From JANXLS01 sp038227045 (lineage in GTDB: Bacteria; Planctomycetota; SZUA-567; H5-PLA8), in contig JBBRQD010000164.1 of assembly GCA_038227045.1 (NCBI GenBank), forward strand, positions 1 through 9,983: a DNA stretch of 9,983 nt, read 5' to 3'. A program made the translations under genes and the position numbers. Under the pieces are notes generated by a model. The model saw only the letters and a program-made list of their open reading frames with translations. It was not told the DNA's origin and searched no databases. Positions 7,416 to 9,983 of the stretch are shown piece after piece (position 1 is the first letter of the stretch; the number at the start of each line of letters is the position of its first letter).

Positions 7416-7950
7416 CTGGCCTTTCAATGTTCAAAAATGCATCCAACTGCCGCGCCTGCCTCAGCACGTTCTCCTTGTTGCGCCTCTTAATCAAACGGAG
7501 CGGGGTGCCAGCATAAACCGACCAGGGTTTTAAGTCAAATGCAGTCGGGACGAAACTGAGTGCGCCAATCACCGTTCCCTCAGGTATGCGGTTGTCGGGC
7601 ATGATCACGGAATTTGAGCCCACTCCGGTGAAGTTTTCCAGGATGACATCGCCGGAAACCGGCTTTGCGCCCAAATCGAGCCCCTCCGGAGTCACCACGA
7701 CCATATCGTTGACAAAATCATTGCTGGTGCACCAGATCTTGACTCCTGCTGAAAGGCTGCAATAGTCCCCGATGATGCACTGCCGGGCGCCGCCGCCCGC
7801 AATACTGCAGCCGTTCGCGATATGCGAATAGCGCCCTACTTTCAACTGTGTTGAAAAATAACAGAAGTCATCCACTATCGAGCCTTCGCCGACAATGAAA
7901 TGCTGTGGGTGGCGCACACGAATGTTCGCTGAAATAATCGGTTGTTTCAT
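7405..7950 (-). CDS. Hexapeptide-repeat (left-handed beta-helix) acyltransferase
   Basis: The roughly 181-residue protein is dominated by imperfect hexapeptide repeats, for example IVGEGSIVDDFCYFS, VGRYSHIANGCSI, IIGDYCSLSAGVKIW and VGSNSVIMP. It ends with the coil-closing motif WSVYAGTPLRLIKRR common in xenobiotic/sugar acetyltransferases. Such enzymes form trimers and transfer an acetyl or other acyl group from acyl-CoA to a hydroxyl or amino group. Where the maltose-acetyltransferase type has its catalytic His (TxTHP), this has CTSNDF, as in the SDDF-type subgroup, so the catalytic residue is not obvious. It lies between a UDP-sugar dehydrogenase and an aminotransferase, so N-acylation of the amino sugar made next door is likely, although O-acetylation is also possible. 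ATG 7950 is preferred; an upstream in-frame TTG at 7956 would add two residues, and neither has a strong ribosome site. Confidence 0.9.
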   Translation of the reverse strand: MKQPIISANIRVRHPQHFIVGEGSIVDDFCYFSTQLKVGRYSHIANGCSIAGGGARQCIIGDYCSLSAGVKIWCTSNDFVNDMVVVTPEGLDLGAKPVSGDVILENFTGVGSNSVIMPDNRIPEGTVIGALSFVPTAFDLKPWSVYAGTPLRLIKRRNKENVLRQARQLDAFLNIERPDGK

Positions 7951-7959
7951 TTTCAAAGC

Positions 7960-9162
7960 TCAGACGTGAGGTGCCGGAGCGCGCTTTGGCAGGACGTTCC
8001 AAAGGTCGAGAACGTCGGTTTGGACCGGCACCGTGAGCGTCTTATACGCGGAGTGTGGAACACCCACAACCACCACGTCTGCGCATGCCACAAGTTCTTC
8101 TTTCGAAATAAACGTGGGATCCTTGGCAAACTCGTCTGAATAAAACACCTGTGCACCATGAAAGCGCAGAATTTTTCCGAGTTTGTAAGAGAGCGAATCG
8201 CGCGTGTCGTCAATGTCCGCCTTGAATGCCATTCCGAGCAGCCCGACTTTAGTTTTGGAAAGGTCGTGCTTCGCGCGCAGAAGATCGACCAGAAATCCGG
8301 GCAACCCCTCGTTGACCATCATGGCGGCATGGCCGAGCAGAAAATTGTTGTTGTTGAACGCGGCCAATTGCATGGTGTCTTTGAGCAGGCATGGGCCGGC
8401 GGCAAAACCTGGTCCTGGCAGATTCGCAGAACGGCCATAGCCTTCGACCATGGCGCGGCGGACTCGATTGAAGTCCGTGCCCAGGCTCTCGGAGATCATG
8501 TAAAATTGATTGGCGGTTGCAAACTGGATATAACGCCAGGCATTGGAGAAAAGCTTGGCCAGTTCGGCTTCTTCGATCTCCAGCGGGATCACCGTCGCGG
8601 CGATGTGGGAGAACAATTCGGTCGCATCCTCAATCGCTTTACGGCTGGTTCCCGACACGATCTGCGGAAGTTTTTCCAATTCTTCGATCGCATAGCCTTG
8701 TGCGATGCGTTCCGGGCAATAGGCAATGTGAAACTCGCCGCCATCTTCCTGCAGCAGATTGAGCACCTGCCTGCACGTGCGCGGGTAGACGGTGCTGCGA
8801 ATGATAATGGTCTGCTCGCTGTTCAAGTACGGACGCAATTTGCGGAAGAACTCGTGCATCGAGCGCAACTTGGGATTTAGGTACTCATCCACGGGCGTCC
8901 CTACGGTCACGATCACATAGCGCGCGCTGGCCACGGACTTGATATCCGTCGAAACTGACAGCGTCTTGCCGATGACTTTTTCGAGCAACGGTTCCGAGCC
9001 GTACTCGATGAACGGCATTTTGCCACGGCTGATTTGAGCCAGGGTCTTCTCGTTGATGTCGTAAAGCACGACAGGCTGGCCTTTGGTCGCGAAGACGATT
9101 CCCAAGGGCAGTCCCACGTGTCCGGCACCACCAATGATGCAAATGGTCTTGTTGTCGTTCAT
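7960..9162 (-). CDS. UDP-sugar 6-dehydrogenase (UDP-Glc/GlcNAc/ManNAc dehydrogenase family)
   Basis: The 400-residue enzyme oxidises C6 of a UDP-hexose to a uronic acid in two NAD-dependent steps. Motifs in order: CIIGGAGHVGLPLG (8-21, NAD-binding), VTVGTPVDE (85-93), IIIRSTVYPRT (119-129), YCPERIAQG (148-156, with the catalytic Glu region), ELAKLFSNAWRY (200-211, Lys203), the catalytic Cys258 in GPGFAAGPCLLKDT, and GMAFKADIDDTRDS (310-323, UDP-binding domain). The active-site segment reads GPCLLKD instead of the usual GHC-P-D pattern, a variant subgroup of the family that keeps the Cys and Asp262. The substrate cannot be chosen between glucose and N-acetylhexosamine forms. Its ATG overlaps the Nudix stop codon in ATGA, so translation is probably coupled. 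The nine-base gap to the next gene supports one operon. The product would be a uronic acid, so the pathway sugar may be acidic. Confidence 0.93.
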   Translation of the reverse strand: MNDNKTICIIGGAGHVGLPLGIVFATKGQPVVLYDINEKTLAQISRGKMPFIEYGSEPLLEKVIGKTLSVSTDIKSVASARYVIVTVGTPVDEYLNPKLRSMHEFFRKLRPYLNSEQTIIIRSTVYPRTCRQVLNLLQEDGGEFHIAYCPERIAQGYAIEELEKLPQIVSGTSRKAIEDATELFSHIAATVIPLEIEEAELAKLFSNAWRYIQFATANQFYMISESLGTDFNRVRRAMVEGYGRSANLPGPGFAAGPCLLKDTMQLAAFNNNNFLLGHAAMMVNEGLPGFLVDLLRAKHDLSKTKVGLLGMAFKADIDDTRDSLSYKLGKILRFHGAQVFYSDEFAKDPTFISKEELVACADVVVVGVPHSAYKTLTVPVQTDVLDLWNVLPKRAPAPHV

Positions 9163-9716
9163 GTCTTCGAAACACCGTTGAGATCGCTCAAGATCACCTT
9201 TTTTTGCATCAGCGCCAGGCTGAAAGCCGCCACATGCAAAGCGTGATCGAATTTGCCTTCGACAATGCTGTCCGCAAACTCGTCGAGAGGCAACCGTACA
9301 ACTTCAATGCCAGCTTCCGCCCGATGCCCGGGGCGCAAGCGTACCTGTCCAGCAAAAAATATCCACAACCGATTGCAAAGTCTGCCTGTATCGGGATTCA
9401 AAACCGCGAGTTGCTCGAGTTCCCCGGCGGCTTCATAACCTGTTTCTTCCGTCAATTCTCGAGCCGCCGACTGCGCGGGCGTCTCTCCCGCATCGACATG
9501 TCCGCTGGGCAACTCAAGCGTGAATCGTTCCACCGCAGGGCGGTATTGTCGCACCAGAACCACTTCCAAGGCTGGCGTGATTGCCACCGTACAAACATAG
9601 TCAGTGGTACTGATGGAGTAATAAGGAGAATGGGTTTCGTCGTCCCGAAGAGTCTTTGCGATGAGATCGAACCACGGGGTTTCAAATACCTTTTTTCGCT
9701 CCGCAATCTCCGGCAT
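9159..9716 (-). CDS. Nudix hydrolase, ADP-ribose pyrophosphatase-like
   Basis: The 185-residue protein has a perfect Nudix box (residues 72-94) with the pattern GX5EX7REUXEEXGU: GHVDAGE, seven residues, then RELTEETGY. Before it are RQYRP and ELPSG, characteristic of ADP-ribose and sugar-nucleotide pyrophosphatases. These split a nucleoside diphosphate linked to another group (ADP-ribose, GDP-mannose, UDP-sugars) using Mg ions. ATG 9716 is chosen because AGGAG lies five bases upstream. A GTG at 9761 in the same frame would add 15 residues without known family similarity. It is the first gene after the predicted promoter and overlaps the dehydrogenase by 4 bp. In this place it may remove or recycle nucleotide sugars, or be a general housekeeping enzyme whose promoter the cluster shares. 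The specific substrate is not visible. Confidence 0.93.
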   Translation of the reverse strand: MPEIAERKKVFETPWFDLIAKTLRDDETHSPYYSISTTDYVCTVAITPALEVVLVRQYRPAVERFTLELPSGHVDAGETPAQSAARELTEETGYEAAGELEQLAVLNPDTGRLCNRLWIFFAGQVRLRPGHRAEAGIEVVRLPLDEFADSIVEGKFDHALHVAAFSLALMQKKVILSDLNGVSKT

Positions 9717-9721
9717 GCCTG

Positions 9722-9726
9722 CTCCT
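9722..9726 (-). promoter_or_regulatory. Shine-Dalgarno deciding the Nudix start
   Basis: The minus strand reads AGGAG, five bases before ATG 9716. This favours the shorter Nudix protein over the GTG at 9761. Confidence 0.75.
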
Positions 9727-9798
9727 ATGCTTAGGCTACAATTTTTTGGCAAAATGTTCACCCAGCCTCGTTTTGCATTGTGTCAAGCGCGGTCGCGA

Positions 9799-9826
9799 AG
9801 ATTACCGTATTCTTTATCAATGTCAA
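9799..9826 (-). promoter_or_regulatory. Predicted sigma70-type promoter of the sugar operon
   Basis: On the minus strand a perfect -35 box TTGACA (9826-9821) is followed after 16 bp by TAATCT (9804-9799), which keeps the key T, A and final T of a -10 box. This would start RNA near 9792, giving a leader of roughly 75 bases before the Nudix ATG. A second TTGACA occurs at 9786-9781 but lacks a good -10 box. Prediction is by eye; promoters of the unknown host may differ. Confidence 0.45.
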
Positions 9827-9983
9827 GGCGCCGAACTTAGAAAGTGTTTCAAAACCGAACGCGGCGTAAAACGGCGCTTTTTGTCCGGCTCTTCGTTGCG
9901 AACTTCAAGCGTTATCTCCTCTGGATAGCGCATGAAGTTCGCGCCTCGATCCGAACAAAAATCGCTCGTTTTCCGCTCGCGCC
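9823..9983 (-). CDS. 3' end of an unidentified open reading frame
   Basis: A frame open from the right edge ends with TGA at 9823-9825 and encodes 53 visible residues, ending in KHFLSSAP. Codon choice (GAG/GAA, CGC, CCG, AAC) resembles the neighbouring genes, and the part beginning MRYPEEITLEVRNEEPDKK looks protein-like. I do not recognise a family. A short protein of 36 residues starting at the ATG at 9934, with GAGG nine bases upstream, is also possible. If it is real, its stop codon lies inside the -35 box of the next operon. Random open frames of this length are not rare. Confidence 0.35.
   Translation of the reverse strand, partial: RERKTSDFCSDRGANFMRYPEEITLEVRNEEPDKKRRFTPRSVLKHFLSSAP

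Noticed and set aside
9204..9734. Plus-strand open frame opposite the Nudix gene
   Set aside because: It is antisense to a perfect Nudix box and has no domain evidence.
9746..9928. Short plus-strand open frame at the right edge
   Set aside because: It has no ribosome site, runs across the predicted promoter and lies opposite a more protein-like frame.

Overview
The window is bacterial chromosomal DNA of moderate to fairly high GC. Almost everything that can be supported lies on the minus strand, so the layout is read from the right edge to the left. No rRNA, tRNA or CRISPR array is seen. The organism cannot be named from the sequence. The glycan genes, frequent SD-type ribosome binding sites and a GC-rich paired palindrome of REP type fit a soil or freshwater Gram-negative bacterium. 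Verrucomicrobiota or a relative is a guess, not a result.

Right edge (9983 to about 9720): the 3' end of an unidentified open frame, followed by a likely sigma70-type promoter whose -35 box overlaps that frame's stop codon. From there a tightly packed minus-strand operon runs to 3172. In order it encodes a Nudix hydrolase, a UDP-sugar 6-dehydrogenase, a left-handed beta-helix acyltransferase, a DegT/DnrJ-type PLP sugar aminotransferase, a DPM1-like family 2 glycosyltransferase, an extended SDR sugar epimerase/dehydratase, and a zinc-binding sugar C-methyltransferase. Junctions are 4-bp or 11-bp overlaps or gaps of 3 to 48 bp, so the genes are probably co-transcribed.

Together these enzymes can oxidise, epimerise, transaminate, acylate and C-methylate a nucleotide-linked sugar and then transfer a sugar to an acceptor. 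The likely product is an unusual modified or branched amino sugar for a surface polysaccharide or glycolipid. The exact sugar cannot be read from the window.

The 137 bp between 3035 and 3171 hold a 28-bp inverted repeat, each arm of which is itself a hairpin (paired REP or small MITE). Downstream lies a 753-residue polytopic membrane protein with a GT-C/PMT-like core and a long extracytoplasmic N-terminal insert, probably a lipid-linked-sugar glycosyltransferase.

Left edge: after 247 bp with no recognisable gene (526-772) comes a small cysteine-rich hypothetical protein (169-525). The window then enters what looks like the end of an ISAs1-type insertion sequence, with its transposase start at 69 running off the edge.
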